Notes under the pieces: generated by a model
What the model saw: only the letters and a program-made list of their open reading frames with translations
What the model was told of the DNA's origin: nothing
The model's database searches: none
Program-made: the position numbers and the translations under genes
In this document: piece after piece, positions 37,201 through 45,543 of the stretch
Numbering within the stretch: position 1 is the first letter of the stretch
Layout: every line of letters starts with the position of its first letter
From: Trichomonas vaginalis G3
Taxonomy: Eukaryota; Parabasalia; Trichomonadida; Trichomonadidae
Direction: 5' to 3'
Assembly: GCF_026262505.1 (NCBI RefSeq)
Contig: NC_067203.1
Location: 18,767,411 to 18,831,410 of the forward strand
DNA length: 64,000 nt

Positions 37201-39781
37201 AGATATCAGTGAAAGTTCAAGAATTATTGAAAACAGAATCAACATCGAAAAAATCAGACAATCATTCGAATTGTCGCAAATGAGATCGATGAAATACTAC
37301 AGGCAATTGTTTGCAACAATGTCTGATGAAGGTCAGCCATGGTGCTCCAGCGAAAGAGTCATTGAATACCATTACAAACTTAGTAACACAACTTATGGTT
37401 TGTCGAAACATTCCAGGATGAAAAGGAACTTGGATTTCGACATCCACGCAGAAGCAAGTGATGCAAGAGACTCTGGATCATTGTTGGAAGCGAAAGAGAA
37501 ATACAAAGAGATCATAAAAGACAAGAAATTAACAGAGTTCACAGGTGATGCTGCTTTGGTTGCAATTGCTTTGATTGAAGACACAAAAATCGAAGACAAA
37601 AATGAAAATTTGCAGGAAGAAGAGTCAGTTAAACTCCAAATTGATGCAACAATCATCACTCCAAAGCAGACATTCAAAGGAAAATTGATTTTGTTGAAAG
37701 AATACATCAGATTCCAATCAGAAACTAAAAATGTTTCAATAAGAATGGAAACAATCACAGAAATCTTGTTCAGAAGATATCTTCATCTCGACACTGCAAT
37801 AGAGATATTTACTAACAAACATAAGAGTTATTTCTTCGATTTCGCAGAAGGAAAACGCCAAATTTTCATCAAAAACATCAAAGTCTACACGAAAGGAAGA
37901 AATCAATCCATGATGAGTCTCAAATTCCTCCAAGAAAACAACGAAGATGCAGTTAGAATGGCACAGAAAGTTTACAGAAAATGGCAACTTGGCGAACTCT
38001 CTAATTTCCAGATGCTCATGAAATTGAACAAATATTCTGGACGTTCATTCAATGATTTGAGCCAATACCCTGTTTTCCCGTGGATTTTGGCTGATTACAA
38101 ATCAGAGAAACTCAATTTGGAAATCGAGAAAACATTCAGAAATCTAAGTTGGCCAATTGGAAGATACAATGATGAAAGATTAGAACAATTAAAAGAAAGA
38201 ATGACTGAACAAAGTAACCATTTATTTGGTTCATTTTATTCTTCTTCTGCATCAACTGTTGGATACTTAATCCGTCTTGAACCTTTCACATCTTTGCACA
38301 TCGAATTGCAGAGTGGAAGATTCGACAATCCAAACAGATTGTTCAACTCAGTGCCTCATGCATGGAACTCTGTAACTTCATTGGCTTTGGATTTCAGAGA
38401 AATAATTCCTGAGTTCTTTTATCTCCCAGAAATGTTCCTTAATCTCGACAATTTCGATTTAGGAGTTGTTGCAGAAGGAAATAAAGTAAATGACGTAGAA
38501 TTGCCTCCTTGGAGTGATGATGAATCCTTCAAAGATTTATCAGAACAAGAAAGAAGAAAGGCAAGAGCAATGAAGTTCGTCAATTTGCACATGCAAGCTC
38601 TTGAAAGTCATTATGTTTCTGCAAACCTTCATAAATGGATTGACTTGATTTTCGGTCCGAAATCCCGTGGTGAAGAAGCAGTAAATGCAAATAATACTTA
38701 CCATCCATATTATTTCGACGAATCTTTGACAGAACAAATTAAAAATGATCCAATAGAGTTCAAGATGATCAAAGAATACGCAGCATGTTTCGGAACAGCT
38801 CCAATGCAACTATTCTTCGAAACTCCGAAGCCGAAAGAAGCTTTGTTTTCTCCTTTGTCAAAGAATATGTTTAAATTCGTTGATAGAAAGAAATTATCAA
38901 AAGACAAGATTATCTGCATCAAATCAACGAAATCTCATATTGCTTATGCATCAAAGGATGGACAGATCTCTGTCTTCAATGTATATGATCAGTCCAAATC
39001 GATGACATTCAAATTCAACATCAGAAACAAATTGAAATTTGGCAGTTTTTATGGAAATTTGCTTTGCACGGCAACTAAAAACGACACTGCCGTTATTTGC
39101 TATGATTTCACATCTTCAATGGATCCTTTATTCACTTCCAGACTCCATTTAGACCAGATAACTTGTTTGTCTTGCAGCGGAGAGTATTTCGCGACAGGAA
39201 GCAAAGACATGACAATAAGAATTTGGAAAACAATTTTCTCTTCGAAGACTCCTGTTTTAGATGGTTCCTTCACTCTCCACACATCAGAAATTGCTGCAAT
39301 TGACTGCAATGTCAAAGCTGATTTGTGTGTTTCTGTTGGAATTGATGGGAAGATCATCGCATTGCAGTTGTCGAATTCACAATTCACTAGAAGTAGTAAA
39401 ATAGAAACAATTGCAAGGCCTTCTTTCATTTCAGTTGTTGACAATGGATTTATTGCAATACTGACAAATGTTGCTGGACAATGTTTATTTAATGTTTTTG
39501 ATGAAAATCTTGGAGAAGTTACAACAAAGAAAGCTTCTCTCACAATTGTTTGCTTGTGCCAGACTGTACTTCCAAATGGTCAAGCAGTTTTGATGTGCGG
39601 AACAAGTAACAACAGAATTTCTATCTTTTCTCTTCCTTTCGTTAAAGAACTCTGCTACTTCGAAACAGAAAACCAGATTACAGCAATATCTTACGACAAA
39701 GTGTTAATGCATATATTGGCTGGAACAAGAGACGGTGAATTAGTTACTTATAAGATTTCTAATTTTAGAAATATACCATAA
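31268..39781 (+). CDS. Giant BEACH-WD40 protein (LYST/LRBA/neurobeachin class)
   Basis: The frame holds 2,837 codons. A helical N-terminal region (about 1-1,000) is interrupted by an Asn/Glu/Lys low-complexity tract at about 574-690. A long ARM/HEAT-like and lectin-like middle follows. A PH-BEACH module starts at about 2,110 (LQIDATIITPKQTFKGKLIL). The BEACH domain runs from about 2,258 (YPVFPWILADYKSEKLN...) through SNHLFGSFYSSSASTVGYLI to about 2,540. WD40 repeats fill 2,550-2,837. BEACH proteins are membrane-traffic scaffolds acting on vesicle size, lysosomes or secretion; trichomonads have several. The codon at 31268 is TTG and no ATG occurs in frame upstream; the first ATG is codon 75, although codons 1-74 look fully coding. 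The true start is therefore unclear. Confidence 0.93.
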   Translation: MEPKFTYLGAIGQSTHVDKSLIDGIVSVFSIEETGSIEFPHLETNYLRNSIDQVPNPEKIEILARLCNLLSYLDMNIDISKTVIYFRKLVSFAYFSRNFQKDRIISSMDEVIRFMEYYLANPDKNSKFFSFAIGYYLSSISLKLRGLSSDVIDFSQFYKIIEISINVFLNPKFLYEEFIPLYFDYFTDAFILFSTKDTYKPEYDIILTNLIKVITSMFAMPFDLHVDSIGFTFHILVLLSPETQFVELSRDVRNQLFLLITSACTKYQEVSEFLLTPENLPLLVSYISDSISAIKFINTTHETTKYDIPLTNLPEINSHIENTFDNEIIPNNYEVLSHENTNFPSPPSEITKNPEAILIFQAISRFVTSIKFQRPEKTHIELISALLQFQSIYNYTVTPYFFAHWLTFFLKNDLSINIEELYKCHFFEKIYDMVFNKFPNDDITDFYCKLLVFITIRCDNQCSVHFFDMIHFYFKSIKNFSINQKFVETFYNCILISPQTFSIAALEANFCKDLSLFLTSLQSLHYKLKYNIDSSKSIGNLGNITDINTMNFIKTIKEAEEDINESIQTPEQTQNNELNKENNEINNENNAQNIGENIDQPINEQNEQNNAQTSNENIDETKEENDIKINEENNENKEENDIKPNNEINNEQNQTESKTSNDEVKTNQKQQINNDQKINENQMSETERKEKVKAVSEMREQLFKLIDIVDSFEMGISLLWNNQIFSLSICKLIFDDSTKNYTNYHLKIGLLSEYISFISIKVIFEFYEHLMLENKIKPNLIKALLENIVAILENKKKYFDEVVKETNILNSSLEYILLQNDPQLMDLLLQSLIYLPSTIVPSSFYIKALSIIQSDLQKSKLFKLIFRDDEEMKKPRLIQNSTPYPSLFLIMSRNDNDLKDFVDFTFNCMKDNVQSLYNLSNSEIRSTIIKFLKKYRKERKSDELFFKVLSLFERLSLISITSGELTEFIQLLPSISKDHRPFYTKDILKTFKSIILNDEDPPTCFFHGKDKNSYLKITDTIPKTILNNSFFIFMYLRVISVNNGYLFSFFNSQGDIISLNYSQGKLVFMESSISSMKTPVSFQTTLIESPKESLFNNKWTPLVIAVDRSGKDTYVTLMTKIKSFQSNLKKVVHNSDFTELLFCNDMISDVSNIIISRGNINQQNVNLLLDLPPSVPIGFSKSEITMVDDKFSPLFSDDFSQNVICILNAHILDKKGNAISMKSNPFAVQTPGLTPRDSYIKAIVNSTINHNLPGSLTALSMIGGATILLPVFSQIHQELNDNNEISENNDFLMTILTVLHNVLMSNYSIQENFCSDNGFKILSFLLSMIHPSQFNLQVVNELFSIFNDISHKKLMKQMFKYIFMNMNLWCYVTIEIQKTLFERIFDLFCKNPFLRKSFSVRKILSYVHIFMWESMTEVSLLVEPKTMVKKFIPTKKPELMKPLRDLFYNGIYKISLLRDSLDPEDVSCLFSFCFDTRDIVLQEEIMELTVKILSNNNQMMVNYIKTHENLLNDMFCLLKLGNSAIYANVAIIYSKISELSIFDTPFPVQHWIRAMISEFPVILSPYRCFELLLHAVDVEMSKLSCSEVFPLLIYVAMNNNESSLQCIVDVLNVLNDKGNWLIQNFVQIQAPLVSLLISELPNDFDSSVIADKVFDFLIPVCCANVQFLNDIYNEIVLYSSNSNECYLHIYRRLLVGVLSSKKLKLAWGGEDSIKTTMGFFSNCFYFIFFIPSFDPYYYMPNTKAFNTKNNTKTAYQFVFDVLANNSHENVTLKFATRTNCDLSWEDLEVAQFLLLDMLSMTPCLSFDRCYFASAEMVGYLFAALLQHGKSATKLINGTFERLVMAMPHQIDKGTAYHHLLLLVCGSILREFLAGTEAGDERKLFVIFSTFKKQIEKLVGVSIPNIQTVDGFSAAFRSNTYLINKVITELVYLDDNFAKRLPLIEGEFFRNLEMFQNVALKFDYVVKNIIELVKDKDLEDISESSRIIENRINIEKIRQSFELSQMRSMKYYRQLFATMSDEGQPWCSSERVIEYHYKLSNTTYGLSKHSRMKRNLDFDIHAEASDARDSGSLLEAKEKYKEIIKDKKLTEFTGDAALVAIALIEDTKIEDKNENLQEEESVKLQIDATIITPKQTFKGKLILLKEYIRFQSETKNVSIRMETITEILFRRYLHLDTAIEIFTNKHKSYFFDFAEGKRQIFIKNIKVYTKGRNQSMMSLKFLQENNEDAVRMAQKVYRKWQLGELSNFQMLMKLNKYSGRSFNDLSQYPVFPWILADYKSEKLNLEIEKTFRNLSWPIGRYNDERLEQLKERMTEQSNHLFGSFYSSSASTVGYLIRLEPFTSLHIELQSGRFDNPNRLFNSVPHAWNSVTSLALDFREIIPEFFYLPEMFLNLDNFDLGVVAEGNKVNDVELPPWSDDESFKDLSEQERRKARAMKFVNLHMQALESHYVSANLHKWIDLIFGPKSRGEEAVNANNTYHPYYFDESLTEQIKNDPIEFKMIKEYAACFGTAPMQLFFETPKPKEALFSPLSKNMFKFVDRKKLSKDKIICIKSTKSHIAYASKDGQISVFNVYDQSKSMTFKFNIRNKLKFGSFYGNLLCTATKNDTAVICYDFTSSMDPLFTSRLHLDQITCLSCSGEYFATGSKDMTIRIWKTIFSSKTPVLDGSFTLHTSEIAAIDCNVKADLCVSVGIDGKIIALQLSNSQFTRSSKIETIARPSFISVVDNGFIAILTNVAGQCLFNVFDENLGEVTTKKASLTIVCLCQTVLPNGQAVLMCGTSNNRISIFSLPFVKELCYFETENQITAISYDKVLMHILAGTRDGELVTYKISNFRNIP
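32990..33330 (+). repeat. Asn/Glu-rich low-complexity coding tract in the BEACH gene
   Basis: About 115 codons are dominated by AAT/GAA/AAA, reading as units like NNELNKENNEINNENNAQN. The tract is disordered and likely variable in length between strains. It separates helical blocks of the BEACH protein. Confidence 0.85.
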
Positions 39782-40031
39782 CATTTTTATCTTTTTATCT
39801 TTTTATATATAGTAAAACTGATATTATTTATTTTAACTATAATCTTTTATCATTAATTTTATTGAATTCAGTTTTTAAATAACTCATTTGGAAGACTATA
39901 TCATAATAAAATATTCACATAATTAATCTTGGCATGATTTTATTTGAGTAAATCTCCAAATTTAGTTTTATATTATATATTCAAACATATCTTTAAAAGA
40001 TATCAAAAATAATAAGAATAATAAAAAAAAT

Positions 40032-43000
40032 TTATATATCAAACATTGTAGGAAGCGAAGATGTTTTGATTAATATGTTCTCATAAATCCTTTCTAGTTT
40101 TGCATCAGAAATATTGATCAATGGATCCAAATTAGGCGTTGAGGAGCATTCTTTCAAAATTATGAAAGAAACTTTGGTATTGTTCATGTTTTTGAGTAGT
40201 GTCTTCAGAGGATCAATAGCATTAGAATTAAATCCACATAATACCCAGTATGCTTCCTGCTTGACTAATCTTCTGATATGATCATCTAATCTCTTTTTCT
40301 GGGTCATTTCTTCTCCATCAAATTTATAATTATCAACAGTTGAATCATTAGAAGGTTTCTTATGGAAATCTGGATGATGTGTTCCATCACCTGGGATGAA
40401 GAAAGTAATTTTTGTAGAATCCTTTCTGAAATTGAGATTCAAATATGCTTCGAAAGCCGAGTTCCAGTCTTTAGGACCATCTCCTATTCCTCCTTCATAA
40501 GGGAAATTATAATTGATCTCGTCCAATATCTTATCAGCCTTCGATATAGGAGTAAAATCAATTACATCAGTACGATTGATTTCAATATCTTTGTTTAAGC
40601 AATAAGCCGCAGCTTCGTTTCTGAATCCAATGACTGCAACACGAACGTCACCTTGGAATTTTTGTAACCACTTCATAGCGCTTTCTATCTGATAGTTGAT
40701 TAAACTCTTGATCTTTTCAGTTGATTTAGTTGCATCGAAAATGAATGTCAAATCGACTGGTTTCAGGAGTTTATTTTGAACAATTGGTATTTGTTCTGGA
40801 ATTTTTGCTTCTGTAAATGCTGGAACTGGTTCAGCATCGGTGTAGTCTCCTTTCTCTGCAACCCTTCTCGCTTTGTTGACAAGACCGATTGCCATGTTTC
40901 TTGCTAATCTCTTGGCGCCTTCTGGGTTCAACGCTCTGAAAATTCTTGAAGAAGCGCCGTCAATGATGATGTCACCTTCATTAGAATTCTTTGGGGAAAC
41001 ATAATAGCATCCTGTAACCAACTCTTTGTCAGTGCCAAGTGAAAATGGTTTGAATGGCTTGATACGTTCGCATATTTCTTGGTAGTTATGGCAACCTGGG
41101 ACTTTTACGCCTGCAATTGTTTCTCCTGCGTACAACCCAAGGACGTTATATCCATAGAATTGATAATCGTAATATGGATATTCTTTGATTTCTTCTGAAT
41201 CAAATGTCATCTCTTTGAAACTGTTTGGAGTTGCGCGTTGAAGAACATCGTTCTTTGGACTGCAGCTTCCATCGAATCTCAAATTGCAAGGTATTTTTGT
41301 TGGATTTCCATCCACCTTGTCACAGTCATACAGTTTAAGATGTTCTAAGTAATAATCCAATTCAAAGGTGAAATCTTTGTCAGCCCAGAATGAAACAGCA
41401 CCACCTCTCTTCCTGAACTTTTCAACAGTCTTAACAAACTGATAAGCATGGGAGAAATCAGTTGATTCGCCTCTGATTTCACGTGATCTCTTCTTGATAC
41501 TATCGCAAACAACGACATTTGTTGGTTTGGCTTCTTGTCCTTTAGAACAAATTACCCAGACCTGATGGTAATTGCCTGATGTAATTTCTGCAATACAATC
41601 ACAATAATTCTGAGCAACTTCGACATGGAAACCAAGTTTATATAATTCCTCGATAATTCCATTATAATCCAATGCACTAGATGAGGCATAAGTATCAGCA
41701 ATGTATAGATTTTGAACATCGAACATGTCTGGGAGTATATTTCTTCGGTATACTGTATAATATTTATTGAATTTATCTTCTCGCATGATTTCTGGTATTT
41801 CAGCTGTTGGCTGTGCATTTCTATATATTGGAGTTGGTCTTCCATCTGGTTTATTTTGTGTTCCATCTGGTTTATTTTGTGTTCCATCAGGTTTATTTTG
41901 TGTTCCATCAGGTTTATTTTGTGTTCCATCAGGTTTATTTTGTGTTCCATCTGGTTTATTTTGTGTTCCATCTGGTTTATTTTGTGTTCCATCTGGTTTA
42001 TTTGGTCTTCCATCTGGTTTATTTTGTGTTCCATCTGGTTTATTTGGTCTTCCATCTGGTTTATTTTGTGTTCCATCTGGTTTATTTGGTCTTCCATCTG
42101 GTTTATTTTGTGTTCCATCTGGTTTATTTGGTCTTCCAGCTTGTTGATTTTGTGCATTTGATGTTTCTTTTGTTACATCCATAGAGTTGCAAGTAAAATC
42201 GTAGAGTTGGCAAATGAGGATGTTATAATTCCATTTTTTGTTACGGCCGAGATCTACTTCAGGGATTTCTCCTTGGTAAGGACCGTATTCATTTTCCTCT
42301 TCTGTTGGTAAATGTACAAGATCAGTACCTTCAATCATATAATGGTCAGCTGCTGCATCATACATCTTGATATCATCCAATCCAATTGTGAGTTTTGTGA
42401 AGTGCTTTCTATTATTGTTAATAAACATACTGTAGATATCTTCAATTGAATATTTGTTTAGGGGATATGGATTTGTGATTTTTCCTTTTGTTATGGCTTT
42501 GTTTGTATCTAATTCTGACAATTTCATGAAGCAATTTCCAATTTTTAGAGGATTACCAGACCAGATAGATCTGTTGAAAACTTTAGAGATCATAATAGGA
42601 GAAATTCCAACTCCGACACCGATGGAATATGTCTTCACTAACTGCAAATATGATAAGCATGTTACAACAGCATCTGATTCTATTTGATTGAAATGGGCAT
42701 TTGTTATTGCAATCAAAATAGATTCTTGTTCCTGTTGCGAGCATCGTATGTTGTATGCAGCTGTTAATGCCTGGGAGAAACTGCATGCACCATGTGATGA
42801 ATCTAAACATCTGTAAATCTCCGTGAGAACTGGTGAATTTTCTTTGAATATTTCCTTATCAATCTTGTTGATGCAAACTGCGACTGGTCCTTCGGAAGTA
42901 GCAAGGATGATTGTTATTGGGAATCCACAATCTCTGAATGCCATCAATGTAGAGAAAACAGTGAGACGTGTATATTTCAATGAGAGTAATCCAGTGGAAC

Positions 43001-44861
43001 AATCACTGCAATCAATGACGAAAAATAGAGAATAATGAGGAACATAACCTGCACACTTATCGAGTCTGATTCTCTGGTCTTGGCCATTAGTAATAATGAA
43101 TCTGATCAATCCAGCAATTGATATTCTGCTTCCTTTCTCTGATGAAACATATTGTGTAGCTTTGTTTGGAGGGAATAAACCATCAAGATTCGACTTAATG
43201 AAGTTACTTTCAAATTCTTTATACTTGAACTTTAATTTATTAGTTATTGGAATGTCGTCGAAAGCATTTGACAAAGAAACATTGCAGAGTCTTGTTTTAG
43301 TTGACTGAGGAATATCGGATATACAAACAAACTGTGAATCAGTGAATACCAAGCCATGCTGTCGGAAATCACAAGTTTTTTCCTCATCATTCAATGGCTT
43401 GATCTCATCAATTGTCTTGAGTTTGATATCTCTTGTTTCATCAATTGTTATTCCAGGAATCAAACCTTTGAAGAAAGCTTCAATGAATCTCTGGCTTTTA
43501 TCTAATCCACCTCTTTCATTTATCGTTACTTCATAAATCATGTTTTCGTATTTTGTACTAAGGAGTTCATATTGATTTTTGATTGGCTCTTTGTATTCTT
43601 CAGGTGGTTGTATAAGCCATGTGATTCTGGAATTAGTTTCTTCAAACCATTTCCATGTGTCTTTATTCGTGTTAAGAAGATTTCCATCGGAAAAGACATA
43701 GAAACTGCAGGTCTTTGATTTATGTTTGTTAAGGAATTTGCGAATTGCGATATTTGGATCTGCGGATGTTCTCTTTGTGTCATACATTTCAAGTGCAACT
43801 TGCAAGTGCTTTCTCCGAAGTTTCTCAGACGGTTCCTTGATCTCAATACACGGGAATTTCATGTCTGCAAAAACGCAAAGACTGAAATCAAGTCCTAATT
43901 GAGAACATGCCATAGAGAATGCAATGAAATGCAACAAGTTATCAACTTTGATTCTATAAGGAGTAATTGTTTTGATATCAAGAAGCAAAACAACTTGAGA
44001 ATTAGTCGTAATTTGGTTCTTCTTTGCCTCATTAATAACTTTGTATACTGTTTCTGTTGCATACACAATGTATTTCTCAATTGGAAGATTTTCGTCATCT
44101 GGAATATCTTTGATTTGCTTAACCATATATTCCTTTTCTGCTTCAAATTGCTCCTTGTATGATTCAGGTTCGTCAATTTTTTGGATCAAATGATTGTAAG
44201 CAGCTTCATTTGCGATTTCTCTTCTCTTCGCATTAGCATTTACAACATTTGAATATTCCGATTTGCCTTTTGTAGGAATGATTCTTGACACACTGCTCGG
44301 GTATAGTTGTTTTTCAGGTTTAATCTCAGGAGGAGGTTTGCTGTTTGAATCAGAAATTGGTGGAGGAGTATAGGATTTTTGGTATGGTTTTTTATCTTTT
44401 TGCCATTCCTCCTTATAAGCTTCAACAGAAAAAGATGGTTGATCAGGCTTAATGACAGATGGAATGGGATCATTATTTGGAATCAAATTAGAAATAATCT
44501 TACAGCCAGAATCTTCTAAAAGGTTGAAAAGGGAAGTAAAACTGCGGTTAAATTCGATGCATAATGATAAGAATGGTGTTGTTTTGAGTGTATCTTTGTT
44601 GTGTGACCAAGCATAAAATGCAGATAAGTATCTTATCTCTTCATTAATTTTTTCTATTGGGTATTCATTAATAGAATTTGACAATATCAAAATTAGTTTT
44701 CTGCATTTGTTAACAACATTTAATAATCTCTCATACATTTCTGGAACAGAATTAGCAGTTTCGAAGTCAATTGGATCATCGAAATCTCCATTGTATGGTT
44801 GCTTTGTCAATTCCAATTTTGGCTTTGGAGTATTTGCATTATTCGAAATTTCTTCTATCAA
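40032..44861 (-). CDS. Midasin-like fragment 7: VWA-like domains and NKPDG repeats
   Basis: The frame has 1,609 codons; the first ATG is at 44738. Two VWA-like folds come first (around QVVLLLDIKTITPY and YSLFFVIDCSDCSTGLL). The 14-unit NKPDGTQ/NKPDGRP repeat follows, then another alpha/beta segment (VWVICSKGQ) and a C-terminal VWA starting DLTFIFDATKSTEKIKS. That motif (DxTxS) resembles the metal-ion-dependent adhesion site. In midasin the last domain is a VWA that binds ribosome-assembly factors Rsa4 and Ytm1 after an Asp/Glu-rich arm. Here the arm is replaced by the NKPDG repeat. The stop codon is overlapped by TAAA. Confidence 0.75.
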   Translation of the reverse strand: MIEEISNNANTPKPKLELTKQPYNGDFDDPIDFETANSVPEMYERLLNVVNKCRKLILILSNSINEYPIEKINEEIRYLSAFYAWSHNKDTLKTTPFLSLCIEFNRSFTSLFNLLEDSGCKIISNLIPNNDPIPSVIKPDQPSFSVEAYKEEWQKDKKPYQKSYTPPPISDSNSKPPPEIKPEKQLYPSSVSRIIPTKGKSEYSNVVNANAKRREIANEAAYNHLIQKIDEPESYKEQFEAEKEYMVKQIKDIPDDENLPIEKYIVYATETVYKVINEAKKNQITTNSQVVLLLDIKTITPYRIKVDNLLHFIAFSMACSQLGLDFSLCVFADMKFPCIEIKEPSEKLRRKHLQVALEMYDTKRTSADPNIAIRKFLNKHKSKTCSFYVFSDGNLLNTNKDTWKWFEETNSRITWLIQPPEEYKEPIKNQYELLSTKYENMIYEVTINERGGLDKSQRFIEAFFKGLIPGITIDETRDIKLKTIDEIKPLNDEEKTCDFRQHGLVFTDSQFVCISDIPQSTKTRLCNVSLSNAFDDIPITNKLKFKYKEFESNFIKSNLDGLFPPNKATQYVSSEKGSRISIAGLIRFIITNGQDQRIRLDKCAGYVPHYSLFFVIDCSDCSTGLLSLKYTRLTVFSTLMAFRDCGFPITIILATSEGPVAVCINKIDKEIFKENSPVLTEIYRCLDSSHGACSFSQALTAAYNIRCSQQEQESILIAITNAHFNQIESDAVVTCLSYLQLVKTYSIGVGVGISPIMISKVFNRSIWSGNPLKIGNCFMKLSELDTNKAITKGKITNPYPLNKYSIEDIYSMFINNNRKHFTKLTIGLDDIKMYDAAADHYMIEGTDLVHLPTEEENEYGPYQGEIPEVDLGRNKKWNYNILICQLYDFTCNSMDVTKETSNAQNQQAGRPNKPDGTQNKPDGRPNKPDGTQNKPDGRPNKPDGTQNKPDGRPNKPDGTQNKPDGTQNKPDGTQNKPDGTQNKPDGTQNKPDGTQNKPDGTQNKPDGRPTPIYRNAQPTAEIPEIMREDKFNKYYTVYRRNILPDMFDVQNLYIADTYASSSALDYNGIIEELYKLGFHVEVAQNYCDCIAEITSGNYHQVWVICSKGQEAKPTNVVVCDSIKKRSREIRGESTDFSHAYQFVKTVEKFRKRGGAVSFWADKDFTFELDYYLEHLKLYDCDKVDGNPTKIPCNLRFDGSCSPKNDVLQRATPNSFKEMTFDSEEIKEYPYYDYQFYGYNVLGLYAGETIAGVKVPGCHNYQEICERIKPFKPFSLGTDKELVTGCYYVSPKNSNEGDIIIDGASSRIFRALNPEGAKRLARNMAIGLVNKARRVAEKGDYTDAEPVPAFTEAKIPEQIPIVQNKLLKPVDLTFIFDATKSTEKIKSLINYQIESAMKWLQKFQGDVRVAVIGFRNEAAAYCLNKDIEINRTDVIDFTPISKADKILDEINYNFPYEGGIGDGPKDWNSAFEAYLNLNFRKDSTKITFFIPGDGTHHPDFHKKPSNDSTVDNYKFDGEEMTQKKRLDDHIRRLVKQEAYWVLCGFNSNAIDPLKTLLKNMNNTKVSFIILKECSSTPNLDPLINISDAKLERIYENILIKTSSLPTMFDI
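41835..42128 (-). repeat. 14 tandem 21-bp units coding NKPDGTQ/NKPDGRP
   Basis: Fourteen 21-bp units in frame encode NKPDG followed by TQ or RP. The 5' half (in coding direction) alternates TQ and RP units, giving a 42-bp higher-order repeat. The other half is a run of TQ units with a single RP at the end. The DNA differs between units only at one or two silent positions, which points to recent expansion. The encoded region is hydrophilic and disordered. Confidence 0.95.
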
Positions 44862-45451
44862 ATTTTTTTTTCTTGTTCATTGACAACCATTAATACAGTT
44901 GATAGTTCCTTAGCATCATTTAATTTGTATTCTTTGACCATTGTTGTATTTAATGATGGAAGATATTTTCCATCAGTTTCGAGTAATTTCTGGAAGTTTT
45001 CTCTATTTTGTTTGTCAAGAATTTCATTATCGAAGTTGTTTGATTCCAATGTTTCATTGACTTTCAAAACAAACGTGTTTCTCCATTTGAATTGCTTTCC
45101 AGTAATTCTGATTTCAATATTTGATTTTTCATTAATATCAGCTGCAATTGAATTCATTTCGAATTCAATTTCGACACTAGATTCCGGAACATCAAATTGA
45201 GTAATTATCTTTAGATTATTAATACTTACATCGTCTGTCGATGAAATATAGACATTAGGATTATCATTGGATCTCAATAAGAAACTAACAAGGAATTTAT
45301 ACTTCAAAGGTTTTGTACTGATTTGAATTTCTTTGATTCGATCTGAGAAATCTGTGTAAGGAGACAAAACATTGAACAAAACATTCTTATTTTGTATTGA
45401 ATCAGGAGTATTAATTCTGATATATGAATCATTGGCTGCTGAATGATACAA
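44858..45451 (-). CDS. Midasin-like fragment 6: beta-rich piece
   Basis: This 197-codon frame has no early ATG; the phase is open and protein-like back to about 45590. It is beta-rich (for example NPNVYISSTDDVSINNLKII) with no recognised domain. It ends in an A9 run where one base more or less would carry the phase into fragment 7. Confidence 0.6.
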   Translation of the reverse strand: MYHSAANDSYIRINTPDSIQNKNVLFNVLSPYTDFSDRIKEIQISTKPLKYKFLVSFLLRSNDNPNVYISSTDDVSINNLKIITQFDVPESSVEIEFEMNSIAADINEKSNIEIRITGKQFKWRNTFVLKVNETLESNNFDNEILDKQNRENFQKLLETDGKYLPSLNTTMVKEYKLNDAKELSTVLMVVNEQEKKI

Positions 45452-45543
45452 ATTGAAAGCCGCTCCATAAATTTTAGTTTCATTTGCAGATAGTTTCCGT
45501 AATTCGATTGTATTGTCATCTAAAGGAATGAATGGACTAGTTT

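Noticed and set aside
41712-42184. Plus-strand frames of 125-149 codons opposite the NKPDG repeat
   Set aside because: They are the antisense of a 21-bp repeat that is open in all phases.
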